Part shown: one piece after another, positions 45,810 to 54,493 of the stretch | Layout: each line of letters begins with the position of its first letter | Position numbering within the stretch: position 1 is the first letter of the stretch | Source: Bog-473 sp963755375 | Lineage (GTDB): Bacteria > Actinomycetota > Acidimicrobiia > Acidimicrobiales > RAAP-2 | Assembly: GCA_963755375.1 (NCBI GenBank) | Contig: CAVWKG010000003.1 | Span: 62,001-126,000, forward strand | Direction of reading: 5' to 3' | DNA length: 64,000 nt | Notes under the pieces: model-generated | What the model was told of the DNA's origin: nothing | The model's database searches: none | What the model saw: only the letters and a program-made list of their open reading frames with translations | Program-made: the position numbers and the translations under genes

Positions 45810-46211
45810 TTACTTCGAAGTTCCGCCGGATGTGACGACCGGGCGGGTCGAGATGGGCGTCGGCGGGCTCGTCGTTGGCGTCGTTGTGGGCGCACTCGCC
45901 GGAGGAGTGCTAGTTGGCGCAGAGGTTGGGAGGGAGCTCGACCCGCCCGCAGGGGGGGTGGTCGTCGTAGTTGGTGTCGAGGTCGTTGTGGTCGAAGGCT
46001 GGGCCGACGTCCCGGGAGCAGTAGTCGTGGTCACTGTGGGGGAAGCTGTTTTCAATCCGGTGGATCCGCCCGGATGCTCCCTCGCGACCGCTACCCCGAT
46101 GAAAGCAGTGGTGCCGCCGGCAATCACGATGATGGCACGCGTGAGCCGCTTGATACGGGCTTGCGCACGCGCCCTGGCATTCGGCGAGTACAGGCCGCGG
46201 CCGCGACTCAC
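45810..46211 (-). CDS. Membrane-anchored Thr/Pro-rich small protein
   Basis: 133 aa. A basic N-terminus (ARARAQARIKRLTR) and one helix (AIIVIAGGTTAFIGVAVA) precede about 85 residues almost purely of Thr, Pro, Ser, Ala and Gly. The layout is like the small protein at 48362, although the sequences differ. Likely exported linker or stalk; function unknown. It lies divergent from the response regulator. Confidence 0.55.
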   Translation of the reverse strand: MSRGRGLYSPNARARAQARIKRLTRAIIVIAGGTTAFIGVAVAREHPGGSTGLKTASPTVTTTTAPGTSAQPSTTTTSTPTTTTTPPAGGSSSLPTSAPTSTPPASAPTTTPTTSPPTPISTRPVVTSGGTSK

Positions 46212-46371
46212 GGTGACGATCTGATGAGGTGTGCGCGTCCCCGCCAGCGGTCAATCACAGTCCAGGCAGAGTAGAGGGCGGACCTGAAGAAATGATGACA
46301 ACGCCCGAGTGCAAGTCCACCGACAGAACCCCTAGCCTGAACTCCATGTCACACGTCGATTGGCCGCGACA

Positions 46372-47040
46372 ATGAGGGTTCTGGTGGCCGAGGACGATGC
46401 GGCGTTGCGGTCGGTCCTCGAGCGCGGCCTAAGGGAAAATGGCTACGTAGTCGACGCCGTGGCTGACGGCACGGCAGCGCTCCGCCACCTACGGGCGTAC
46501 GACTACGACGTGGCGGTGCTCGATTGGCGGATGCCGGAGTGCACAGGGATTCAGGTCGTTGCCGAGGCCAGGGACCGCGGCGACCGCACACCGATCCTCA
46601 TGCTCACGGCCCGCGACGCTCCGTCGGACCGGGTCGCGGGCCTCAATGGGGGTGCCGACGACTATCTGGTCAAACCGTTCGACTTCAACGAGCTGGTGGC
46701 CCGTGTCCACGCTCTGCAACGGCGTCCACCGCTCGCAGCGGGACCGGTGCTGGAGTGCGCCGACCTCCGCTTCGATCCGGCCACCCGGGAGGTCACCATG
46801 TCCGGCGATCCGATCGCCTTGACGGCAATCGAGTCGGCCCTGGTCGAGCTCCTGCTTCGCCGGTCGCCGAGCGTTTTGACGCGGCGCATGATCGCCACCC
46901 AGGTCTGGGACGACGAGGCCGACGCAGTTGGATCGAACACCATCGACGTTCACGTCGGCCGGGTGCGCGCCAAATTGGGCGGGAGCGGAGCGCGCATCGA
47001 GACCGTGCGGGGCACCGGGTACCGGATGGTCGAGACGTGA
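46372..47040 (+). CDS. OmpR-family response regulator
   Basis: 222 aa from ATG 46372. The receiver domain has the acidic pair EDD (8-10), the phospho-Asp in VAVLDWRMPE, LMLTARDA and the Lys in YLVKPFD. The winged-helix DNA-binding domain ends GSNTIDVHVGRVRAKLG and RGTGYRM. Its stop overlaps the start of the histidine kinase (GTGA). It probably controls the flavin/redox operon that follows, where an 11-bp direct repeat is found. Confidence 0.95.
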   Translation: MRVLVAEDDAALRSVLERGLRENGYVVDAVADGTAALRHLRAYDYDVAVLDWRMPECTGIQVVAEARDRGDRTPILMLTARDAPSDRVAGLNGGADDYLVKPFDFNELVARVHALQRRPPLAAGPVLECADLRFDPATREVTMSGDPIALTAIESALVELLLRRSPSVLTRRMIATQVWDDEADAVGSNTIDVHVGRVRAKLGGSGARIETVRGTGYRMVET

Positions 47041-48311
47041 AGACGAGCCGGGGGCACCGACGCCACGCCGTGCGCGTCGCCGCAGTCGCCACGCTGATCG
47101 TCATGGTGTTCTATGTCATCGCCGCCATCGTGATGAATCTGATCGTCACCACCCACCTGATCAGCACGACCGACAATCGCCTTGCCGATCGGCTCGAGGA
47201 CGCCCGGCACCAGACGCTGGCGCTCCCGCGATCGAGCGCACCGGACGAGGACACGGACGTCGACGATGCACCGGTCTTCCTCTGGTCGATCGCGCCCTCC
47301 GGAACCGTGACCGCCTTGACCTCGACGGCGCCGCCACTTCCCGCACGTCACTGGGGGCGGGATCCGGTGACGCTGGATATCGGCAGCTCGGCCTTCCGGT
47401 TCGACACGTTGCGGACCCACGATGCCCTGCTGGTGGCCGCTCAGAGCACGGCCGCAACGGCGAACGTGCAATCGACACTCCTGGCGGCCGAGCTCGTCTT
47501 CGGCGTGATCCTGGGCGTCGCCGTGTTCGCCGGTGCGACGGTGGTGGGTCTGCGGGCCTCCGCACCGTCGGAGCTCGTCCGTCGCCGCCAGGCCGAATTC
47601 ACCGCCGACGCCTCGCACGAGTTGCGCACGCCCATCGCGGTCATCCAGGCCGAGGTGGGCCTGGCACTAGACCGTCCCCGCGATCCGGCCGCCTACCGGG
47701 ACGTGCTCGCACGGGTTGGCCGGGAGAGCACCCGGCTGCGCCGGATCGTCGAAGATCTCCTTTGGCTTGCGCGGGCAGACAGCGAGCAGACCGGGCCAGG
47801 CGACGCCGACCTGGCGGACGTCGGCGAAGTGGTCGACAGGTGTGTGGAGCGCTTCGGCGCCCTGGCGGCGTCGTACGGGGTAGACCTTTCTATGCAGCGG
47901 GTCGGCAACGGCCCGTTCACCGTGCAGGTGCAGCCGCACTTGATCGACCGCTTGGCGGGAGTCCTCATCGACAACGCGTGCAAATTCGCGGGGGGAGACG
48001 GCCGGGTCGAGGTCAGTGTACGGGACTGGGGCACCCGGGTGGATCTGCGTGTCGACGACTCCGGTCCCGGGATCCCCGAAGATCAGAGGGACGCCGTGTT
48101 CGACCGGTTCCACCGGGCCACCGACCAAGTGGCAGGCACCGGCCTCGGTCTGGCCATCGCCGACTCCGTCGTCCGCTCCACCCAGGGCCAGTGGGCGATA
48201 GGGGTAGCCGAGTTGGGAGGCGCTCGCCTGGAGGTCTCCTGGCGAAGGGTATCGGCGCGCAAAGGAAGGCCCACCGAAACCGGTGACGCGCTTAGCAAAT
48301 CCTTAGCCTGA
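47037..48311 (+). CDS. Sensor histidine kinase
   Basis: 424 aa, GTG start. Two membrane helices (about 13-38 and 151-171) enclose a sensor domain of about 110 residues. HisKA has His194 (DASHELRTPI), and HATPase_c has NACKF, DDSGPGIP and GTGLGLAI. There is no obvious HAMP domain between the second helix and HisKA, only a short linker (RASAPSELVRRRQAEF). Partner of the upstream response regulator. Confidence 0.94.
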   Translation: MKTSRGHRRHAVRVAAVATLIVMVFYVIAAIVMNLIVTTHLISTTDNRLADRLEDARHQTLALPRSSAPDEDTDVDDAPVFLWSIAPSGTVTALTSTAPPLPARHWGRDPVTLDIGSSAFRFDTLRTHDALLVAAQSTAATANVQSTLLAAELVFGVILGVAVFAGATVVGLRASAPSELVRRRQAEFTADASHELRTPIAVIQAEVGLALDRPRDPAAYRDVLARVGRESTRLRRIVEDLLWLARADSEQTGPGDADLADVGEVVDRCVERFGALAASYGVDLSMQRVGNGPFTVQVQPHLIDRLAGVLIDNACKFAGGDGRVEVSVRDWGTRVDLRVDDSGPGIPEDQRDAVFDRFHRATDQVAGTGLGLAIADSVVRSTQGQWAIGVAELGGARLEVSWRRVSARKGRPTETGDALSKSLA

Positions 48312-48312
48312 G
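48291..48312. promoter_or_regulatory. 11-bp direct repeat, likely response-regulator site
   Basis: CTTAGC recurs at exactly 11 bp (48291-48296 and 48302-48307), overlapping the kinase stop and about 55 bp before the next start. A similar CCTAGCCTGA stretch lies about 40 bp upstream of the response-regulator gene. OmpR-type regulators bind such helically phased repeats. Confidence 0.55.
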
Positions 48313-48361
48313 CACCTCGTTCTTCATGTAGGCGTCAGGGTGCGTCCGTACCCTGATCTGT

Positions 48362-48688
48362 ATGGCACCTCTCCGACAGGCCGGCCCGGCGCAGCAGCGC
48401 CGTGCAGCTTCCCTGCGCCGCGACGGTGCGCTGAACCGGCTGTCCAATATCACTGGGTCCATCGCCATCGCGACCGTCGCCGCGGTAGGGGCGCTCGGCG
48501 TCTACGTCGCCAAGGCTCTGCCGGGGCATCACGCTGGCGCCAGCACCGGGGTGACCACGGCTACGGTGCCCACCGGCAACAGCGGCCAGGGCGCAGGCGG
48601 CTCGAGCTCCTCGAACTCTCTCAACCCGCCGTCGACGCCGCCACAGGCTGCCTCGGCGCCTCCGCCGGTCACCAGCGGATCGACTTGA
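48362..48688 (+). CDS. Small membrane-anchored Ser/Gly/Pro-rich protein
   Basis: 108 aa. An Arg/Ala/Gln-rich N-terminus, one helix (ITGSIAIATVAAVGALGVYVA), then Gly/Ser/Thr/Pro-rich sequence to the end. Its stop overlaps the apbE ATG (TGATG), so it is translated with apbE. No flavinylation motif of the Asp-x2-Ser/Thr-Gly-Ala-Thr type is evident, although STGVTTAT is distantly similar. It may be an anchor or target subunit of the redox system. Confidence 0.6.
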   Translation: MAPLRQAGPAQQRRAASLRRDGALNRLSNITGSIAIATVAAVGALGVYVAKALPGHHAGASTGVTTATVPTGNSGQGAGGSSSSNSLNPPSTPPQAASAPPPVTSGST

Positions 48689-49653
48689 TGGCCGAGGGCG
48701 ACGTCCCCGCCTACAGCCAGCACGTCTATAGGACCCGAGCCCTCGGCTCCATCGCAGAGGTCGTGACCGACGCCGGAGCAATCTTCGCGGCGTCCGAGAT
48801 GCTCGAACAAGAACTCGAGCGCATCGACATCGTGGCCAGCCGGTTCCGGAGCGACTCGGAGCTGAGCCGGCTCAACACCGCCGCGGGCTGTGAAGTCGTG
48901 GTCGGTGACGATCTCTTCGAGGCGATCGACGTGGCGCTCGCCATGGCCGCGGCGACCGATGGGTTGGTCGACCCCACCGTCGGAGCGGCCATGAACCTCC
49001 TGGGCTACGACCGCGATTTCGCCGACGTCGTTGGCGGGGTTGACGGCGAACTCCCGCCACAGCGAGCCGTACCTGGGTGGCGCTCCGTCTCCGTCGACGC
49101 GAGCCGACGCGCCGTCCGGCTCCCCGCATATACCTCCCTCGACCTCGGCGCGACAGCAAAGGCGCTGGCGGCAGACCGGGCGGCGGCGTCCATCCACAGC
49201 CGGCTCGGGTGTGGCGTGCTCGTCTCGCTCGGCGGCGATGCGTCCGCAGCCGGCCCGGCACCTGCCGGCGGGTTCGCCATCGGCATCGCAGACGCCTGCA
49301 CCTCTCCCGCCCCCGCCGAGGCGATCGCCATCTCGTCGGGCGGCCTCGCCTCCTCGGGCATCGGCGTCCGCCACTGGCGACTGGGAGCACACCAGGTCCA
49401 TCACATCGTTGACCCAGCCACCGGGTTGTCTGCGTCGCCCTGCTGGCGGACAGTCTCCGTAGCCGCCGCGACCTGCGTGCAGGCGAACGCGGCGTCCACG
49501 GCAGCGATCGTGCTCGCTGAGCGCGCCGTGGACTGGCTGGAGGACCACGAGCTCCCGGCGCGGCTCGTGCGGGTCGACGGAACCGTCGTCTACACCGAAG
49601 GCTGGCCGATCATGGGACCTCGCCAGTCCACGCCGGAGTTGAGCTCCCGATGA
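48688..49653 (+). CDS. apbE: FAD:protein FMN transferase (ApbE family)
   Basis: 321 aa. Family motifs: FRSDSELSRLN, GLVDPTVGAAMNLLGYD, YTSLDLGATAKALAADRAA, VLVSLGGDASAAG, SSGGLASSGI and HHIVDPATG. ApbE splits FAD and links FMN to a Thr of extracytoplasmic redox proteins. No lipobox or signal peptide is visible, so it may act inside the cell or be exported in another way. Coupled to a ferric-reductase-like membrane protein downstream (ATGA). Confidence 0.9.
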   Translation: MAEGDVPAYSQHVYRTRALGSIAEVVTDAGAIFAASEMLEQELERIDIVASRFRSDSELSRLNTAAGCEVVVGDDLFEAIDVALAMAAATDGLVDPTVGAAMNLLGYDRDFADVVGGVDGELPPQRAVPGWRSVSVDASRRAVRLPAYTSLDLGATAKALAADRAAASIHSRLGCGVLVSLGGDASAAGPAPAGGFAIGIADACTSPAPAEAIAISSGGLASSGIGVRHWRLGAHQVHHIVDPATGLSASPCWRTVSVAAATCVQANAASTAAIVLAERAVDWLEDHELPARLVRVDGTVVYTEGWPIMGPRQSTPELSSR

Positions 49654-50771
49654 CGGCGACCGTGCTAGCCACGGTCGGCCACGGTTCGACAGCCCTGTGG
49701 TACCTGACGCGCGCCACCGGCCTCGTCTCGCTCATCCTGCTCTCGGCGACCGTCGTGCTGGGCACCGTCGCCTCGGTGGGATGGACGAGCGACCGCTGGC
49801 CCCGCTTCCTCTCCCAATCGGTGCATCGGAACCTGTCGTTGTTCTGCATCGTCCTCATCGTTGTGCACGTCGTAACCACGGTGGCTGACGGCTACGTACC
49901 CATCGGGCTGGCCGACGCCGTTATCCCGTTCCGCTCCCCCTACCGCCCGATCTGGGTGGGGCTCGGGGCGGTGGCATTCGACATGCTCTTAGCCGTCGGG
50001 ATCACCAGCGCGCTCCGCCGCCGCATCGGCGTGGCGGCCTGGCGGCGGGTCCATTGGCTGGCCTACGCCTGCTGGCCGATCGCCGTCCTTCACGGTTTGG
50101 GCTCGGGCTCGGACGCCCGGCTTCCCGGGGCGATGCTCGTGTTCGTCCTGTGCACGACCGCTGTCGCCGCCGCAGTTGCCTGGCGTCTGGCAGCCGGATG
50201 GGCGCGCTCGATGACCTGGCGGCTCGGCGGCGCCGTCGCGGGCGCTGCGGTGCTGGTGGTGATCATGATCTTCGCTGCCGTCGGTCCGCTCCGGCCCGGT
50301 TGGTCCCGCCGGGCCGGTACCTCCACCGCCCTATTGGCCCAGCTGTCCGGTTCCGCCTCGGCCTCGTACTCCTCGGCGCCGGCGTCGGCGTCGGCCACGC
50401 CCTCTACCTCCGCCCCACCCGCCTCGGGCATCCCGAGCGCCCCCTTCGAGACGACCGTGTCTGGAACGGTCGCCACCTCACCCCCCAATGGTGACGGTGA
50501 CGCCGAGGTCACCCTCAGCGTGCGGCCCGCCGACACGACCGTGCCCCTCGTGGTGCGCATCATCGGTCCAGCCGTGAACGGGGGTGTCGCCCTCCACCGC
50601 AGCGAGGTGACCTTCGGCCAGCTGAGCGGGCAAGTGACGGCACTCGACGGGTCCAGCATCGGTGCGTTCGTGACCGGCCCGACCGGCTCCCTCAATCTGA
50701 CCATGAACCTGTCGCTGAACCCTGGCGCCGGCACGCTCACCGGCCAGCTCTCGGGGAGCGCCGCGCAATGA
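49650..50771 (+). CDS. Ferric reductase-like transmembrane protein with exported C-terminal domain
   Basis: 373 aa. Six hydrophobic helices (residues 1-215) carry pairs of His suited to two hemes: SVHRNLSLFCIVLIVVHVVT and RRVHWLAYACWPIAVLHGLG. After the last helix a Ser/Ala/Pro linker (about 228-265) leads to a beta-rich extracytoplasmic domain of about 110 residues that is not an FMN-binding domain I can recognise. It probably moves electrons across the membrane from the NuoF-like/ferredoxin partners encoded next. Confidence 0.82.
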   Translation: MTATVLATVGHGSTALWYLTRATGLVSLILLSATVVLGTVASVGWTSDRWPRFLSQSVHRNLSLFCIVLIVVHVVTTVADGYVPIGLADAVIPFRSPYRPIWVGLGAVAFDMLLAVGITSALRRRIGVAAWRRVHWLAYACWPIAVLHGLGSGSDARLPGAMLVFVLCTTAVAAAVAWRLAAGWARSMTWRLGGAVAGAAVLVVIMIFAAVGPLRPGWSRRAGTSTALLAQLSGSASASYSSAPASASATPSTSAPPASGIPSAPFETTVSGTVATSPPNGDGDAEVTLSVRPADTTVPLVVRIIGPAVNGGVALHRSEVTFGQLSGQVTALDGSSIGAFVTGPTGSLNLTMNLSLNPGAGTLTGQLSGSAAQ

Positions 50772-52081
50772 GCCTCACCCTTCCTTACGGCGCGCCCGCC
50801 GCGCCGCGGACCACCACCCGCCTGCTGCACGGGCTCGTGGGCGGCGGTGCTCCGGACCCGGGGCTTCGGACCCATCTCGATCGATGGGGCGAGCTCCATC
50901 ACCGGCCGCACCGGCTGATCGACGAGCTCGAGGCGAGCGGGCTCGTCGGCCACGGTGGGGCCTGGTTCCCCGTGGCGGCCAAGTGGCGGGCGGTCGCCGG
51001 GTCGTCGCGCCGTCGCCCGGTCGTGGTGGCCAACGGTGCCGAAGGCGAACCCACCAGCCGCAAGGACGCATTACTGCTCGCGCGGGCACCGCATCTGGTG
51101 CTGGACGGACTGGCGGCCGCGGCCAGCACGCTGCGCGCCAACCAGGCCATCGTGTACGCCCCAGCCTCGAGCATCCCGACGCTCGAGGCCGCACTGGCCG
51201 AGCGTCGGGCCCACCGCCTCGATCCGATCGCCATCGAGCTCGCCGAGTCACCCGACACCTTCATCGCCGGTCAGGAGTCAGCCGTCGTCAACGCACTCGG
51301 CGGGCGCCGGGGCGCCGTGCCGTCCTTTGTCGGGCTGACGACCATCCGCGAGCGCGGGGTTGGGGGCCGCCCCACTCTGGTACAGAACGTCGAGACGTTG
51401 GCCCATGTGGCCGTCGTCGCCCGCTTCGGAGCGGACTGGTTCCGGAGGGTCGGCACGGCAGCGAACCCGGGCACCATGCTGCTAACGGTCAGCCGCCCTG
51501 GCGGGCCTCTGGTCGTCGAGGCGGCGCTCGACTCGTCCCTCCGCGCTGCCGCCGGTATCGGGGAGGACGCCCTCGCCCGTACGCGAGCCTTCCTCCTCGG
51601 CGGCTACGGAGGAACCTGGGTCTCCCCACAGGTCTTCGCCGAGCTCCCGGTCGCAGAGAAGGGCGCCCGCCGCGTTGGCGCGACACTCGGCGCCGGGGTG
51701 ATCGTGCCACTGCCCCGTGACGTGTGCCCACTGGCCGAGATGGCCGACGTCGTTCGGTACATGGAGGGGCAGGGCGCCGGCCAATGTGGCCCCTGCGTGC
51801 ACGGTTTGGCCGAGTTGGCCGAAGCGATGGGTCGGCTTGCCTACGGCGGACGGGGTGGACCCCTGCTCGACCGCATCCTCGAGACATGCACCCTCGTCGA
51901 GGGGAGGGGTGCGTGCCGGCACCCTGACGGCGTCGCCCGGTTCGTCCGCAGCGGCCTCGGCGTGTTCGCCGACGAGGTCGCCTCGCACCAGCGCCGCGGC
52001 CCGTGCCCCCAGACGCGCGCGGCCCGGGTGCTCCCAGTGGCGGGTCGGGCGGCGAGGAGAAGGCTGGTGAGCCGGGGATGA
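50768..52081 (+). CDS. NuoF-like NADH dehydrogenase flavoprotein
   Basis: 437 aa. The FMN/NADH site reads GHGGAWFPVAAKW and ANGAEGEPTSRKD; GRPTLVQNVETLAHV is the second conserved stretch. The 4Fe-4S region has GQCGPC and a later Cys (GACRHPDG), with the first usual Cys replaced by Ala. An SLBB-type segment lies between. It is a stand-alone version of the 51-kDa complex I subunit, expected to oxidise NAD(P)H and pass electrons to the adjacent ferredoxin and membrane heme protein. ATGA overlaps on both sides. Confidence 0.87.
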   Translation: MSLTLPYGAPAAPRTTTRLLHGLVGGGAPDPGLRTHLDRWGELHHRPHRLIDELEASGLVGHGGAWFPVAAKWRAVAGSSRRRPVVVANGAEGEPTSRKDALLLARAPHLVLDGLAAAASTLRANQAIVYAPASSIPTLEAALAERRAHRLDPIAIELAESPDTFIAGQESAVVNALGGRRGAVPSFVGLTTIRERGVGGRPTLVQNVETLAHVAVVARFGADWFRRVGTAANPGTMLLTVSRPGGPLVVEAALDSSLRAAAGIGEDALARTRAFLLGGYGGTWVSPQVFAELPVAEKGARRVGATLGAGVIVPLPRDVCPLAEMADVVRYMEGQGAGQCGPCVHGLAELAEAMGRLAYGGRGGPLLDRILETCTLVEGRGACRHPDGVARFVRSGLGVFADEVASHQRRGPCPQTRAARVLPVAGRAARRRLVSRG

Positions 52082-52293
52082 GCCGTTGGAGCCTGGAGTT
52101 GGTCCTCGATCCGGTCGCGTGCGACGGGCGCGGCGTGTGCGCCGAGACGCTGCCCGAACGCATCGAACTTGATCGCTGGGGCTACCCCGTCATCGACGGC
52201 GCGGACATCGCCCCTGCCCTCTTCGAGCATGCCGTGCGTGCCGTGCGGTCATGTCCGAAGCAGGCCCTGCACCTGGTGGAACGTAGATGCTGA
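52078..52293 (+). CDS. Ferredoxin, 3Fe-4S type
   Basis: 71 aa. Cys15-x5-Cys21 (CDGRGVC) and Cys59-Pro (SCPKQAL) are the three ligands of actinobacterial [3Fe-4S] ferredoxins. The ATG overlaps the NuoF-like stop. It probably accepts electrons from that flavoprotein and hands them to the membrane heme protein, or to a P450. Confidence 0.9.
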   Translation: MSRWSLELVLDPVACDGRGVCAETLPERIELDRWGYPVIDGADIAPALFEHAVRAVRSCPKQALHLVERRC

Positions 52294-53525
52294 GCCCACC
52301 TCGAGAGGAACTCGACGAGCGCGAGCCGGGTTCGCAGCGCCCCTGGGCGGCCCGCCGGGTCCGCTGGTCGAGGTCGCGCGTCCATCGGCGTCGCCGTGTC
52401 CTCGCAGTGATTGGTGCAGTCTTGGCGGCCCTCCTCATTTGGCTCGCCGTCTCGCTCGGCGGCGCGCTCACCAATCCTGCCCTGGGAAGCTCCATGGGCT
52501 CGCGAGCCGCCGAGTGGTTGCGCGAGCACGGTGGCGCCCCCGTCGTCAACTGGGCCGAGAACGAGTGGTACTCGCACCATCAGCCGAAGGTGGGAGGCGC
52601 GCTCCCGCTAGGCACCATTCACAAGCCGAAGATCGTCACCACCGTGCCGGCCGCGGCAACCGTGGCGCACCTGCCGCCGCCGGCACCCATCGTTCCGCTG
52701 GCGAGCCCACCCGTCGCCGGTGAGGGGCAGTGGTCGCCGGCCGGTCGCCTGGTCGACGGGGTGCCCGCCGTCTACGAGACGCTGATCCGTCCCAGCGCCA
52801 TCCACACGAGCTTCGTCGTGGGGGTGGCCTGGATGGATCCCGAGTTGCTCAAGGCGACGCTGTACTCGGGCAGTCAGATCCCTGGCGGCGGACCCTTCAC
52901 GCACACCGCGCCCATTTCGCCCGCCGACTCAACTTCCCTCGTCGCGGCATTCAACGCCGGCTTTCTCATGTCCGGGGCCAACGGCGGTTACTACACGGAC
53001 AGCAAGACCATTATTCCGCTGCGGACGGGGGCAGCGTCGTTCGTGGTCTACAAGGACGGCTCGTTCGCGCTCGGGCAGTGGGGAAGCGACGTCTCCATAA
53101 CGCCGAGCGTGGTCTCGGTCAGGCAGAACCTCGACCTCCTGGTTGACAGCGGGCAGATCGTGCCGGCTGCGTATGACACCAATTCCGCGGCGTGGGGTGC
53201 GACGCTCGGCGGCGGCCTCTACGTGTGGCGCTCTGCCCTCGGGATCACCGCGAACGGCGCACTCCTTTACGTCGGGGGTCCCGGGCTAGACATCTACAAC
53301 TTGGCCAACATCATGGTCCACGCCGGAGCCGTCCGGGCCATGGAGCTCGACATCAACACCGACTGGGTCAACTTCAGCAGCTACCAGCCGTCGATCCCCA
53401 ATGGACCCGCAACACCCGCCAACGGCACTGAGCTCCTGCCCGGAATGACCGGCACACCTGGCCGCTACTTCCAGCCGTGGTGGGCCCGGGACTTCATCAC
53501 CATGTCGGCGGCGGTCGGTCCGTGA
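52287..53525 (+). CDS. Phosphodiester glycosidase (NAGPA-like) membrane protein
   Basis: 412 aa; the ATG overlaps the end of the ferredoxin gene by 7 bp. One N-terminal helix (VLAVIGAVLAALLIWLAVSL) anchors an extracytoplasmic protein. The NAGPA domain (about 140-410) shows VAAFNAGFLMSGANGGYYT, VVSVRQNLDLLVDSG, RAMELDINTDWVNFSSY and WWARDFITMSA. Related to the lipoprotein at 44336. Coupled to the UbiA gene (GTGA), it may process a phosphodiester-linked wall sugar. Confidence 0.85.
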   Translation: MLSPPREELDEREPGSQRPWAARRVRWSRSRVHRRRRVLAVIGAVLAALLIWLAVSLGGALTNPALGSSMGSRAAEWLREHGGAPVVNWAENEWYSHHQPKVGGALPLGTIHKPKIVTTVPAAATVAHLPPPAPIVPLASPPVAGEGQWSPAGRLVDGVPAVYETLIRPSAIHTSFVVGVAWMDPELLKATLYSGSQIPGGGPFTHTAPISPADSTSLVAAFNAGFLMSGANGGYYTDSKTIIPLRTGAASFVVYKDGSFALGQWGSDVSITPSVVSVRQNLDLLVDSGQIVPAAYDTNSAAWGATLGGGLYVWRSALGITANGALLYVGGPGLDIYNLANIMVHAGAVRAMELDINTDWVNFSSYQPSIPNGPATPANGTELLPGMTGTPGRYFQPWWARDFITMSAAVGP

Positions 53526-54493
53526 CGTCAGCCGGGAGGATCCCGCGCCAGGAGCCGCCACCGCACGATGACGCTGTGCCACTGTACACACCCGCCCTGA
53601 CCACCACCCGTCCGACACTGGGCCTGCTCGCTCGGGGTGCGCGTCCGAGGCAGTGGCTCAAGAACCTCCTCGTCTTCATGGCGCCTGCTGCTGCGGGCGT
53701 GCTTGGCGAATGGCACACGACACTGCGTGTCGTCGTGGCCTTCTTGATCTTCTGCGTGGTGGCCTCGGGCACCTACCTCGTCAATGACGTCGTGGACGCC
53801 GAATCGGATCGACACCATCCGATCAAGCGAACCAGGCCCGTCGCGAGCGGAGCGCTCCGACCAGGTGTCGCCCTCGGGGCCGGATCCGCCCTCATCGCGA
53901 CGGCCATCGCCGCCGCACTGCTCGTCCGCCCGTGGGGATTCGCCGTCGTCGTGGCCTCTTATGCCGGACTCAGCATCGCCTACAGCATCCGCTTGAAGCA
54001 CGAGCCCGTGATGGAGCTGGCTGTGGTGGCGTCGTGCTTCGTGTTGCGGGCGGTCGCCGGCGGCGTGGTGGCTCGGGTCCCGCTCTCCAACTGGTTCCTC
54101 GTCTTCACCTCGTTCGCCGCCCTGTTTATCGTGAGCGGGAAGCGCTGTGCGGAGCACGCCCGGCTGGGAGACGACCGGGGTGTGCATCGCTTGGTGCTCG
54201 ACCAGTACAGCGAGTCGTTCCTCAAGTCGACTCTCACGATCTCGGCCACCGTCACGGTCGCGTCGTACTGCCTGTGGGCGTTCAATCGGACCGGGCTGCT
54301 CGCCCATGCCGGCGACCGCGTGGTCTGGGTCGAGCTGACGGTCGTCCCCCTCGTCCTCTCGGTCCTGCACATCCTCCGCCTCCTCGATGCCGGTCACGGG
54401 GGTGAGCCCGAACAGCTCGCCCTAGGTGACCACGTCCTGCAGGGCTACGGGGTGCTCTGGTTGGTTCTCATGGGCATCGGGCTATACGGATGA
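53522..54493 (+). CDS. ubiA: UbiA-family prenyltransferase, decaprenyl-phosphate phosphoribosyltransferase-like
   Basis: 323 aa from the overlapping GTG (a later GTG at 53576 is possible). RPRQWLKNLLVFMAP and the Mg-binding NDVVDAESD with KRTRPVASG are UbiA signatures of the Rv3806c type. The second acidic loop is SGKRCAEHA. About nine membrane helices. It transfers 5-phosphoribose to decaprenyl phosphate; DprE1/E2 genes follow directly, which supports this substrate. A separate phosphatase gene is not present here. Confidence 0.92.
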   Translation: MTSAGRIPRQEPPPHDDAVPLYTPALTTTRPTLGLLARGARPRQWLKNLLVFMAPAAAGVLGEWHTTLRVVVAFLIFCVVASGTYLVNDVVDAESDRHHPIKRTRPVASGALRPGVALGAGSALIATAIAAALLVRPWGFAVVVASYAGLSIAYSIRLKHEPVMELAVVASCFVLRAVAGGVVARVPLSNWFLVFTSFAALFIVSGKRCAEHARLGDDRGVHRLVLDQYSESFLKSTLTISATVTVASYCLWAFNRTGLLAHAGDRVVWVELTVVPLVLSVLHILRLLDAGHGGEPEQLALGDHVLQGYGVLWLVLMGIGLYG

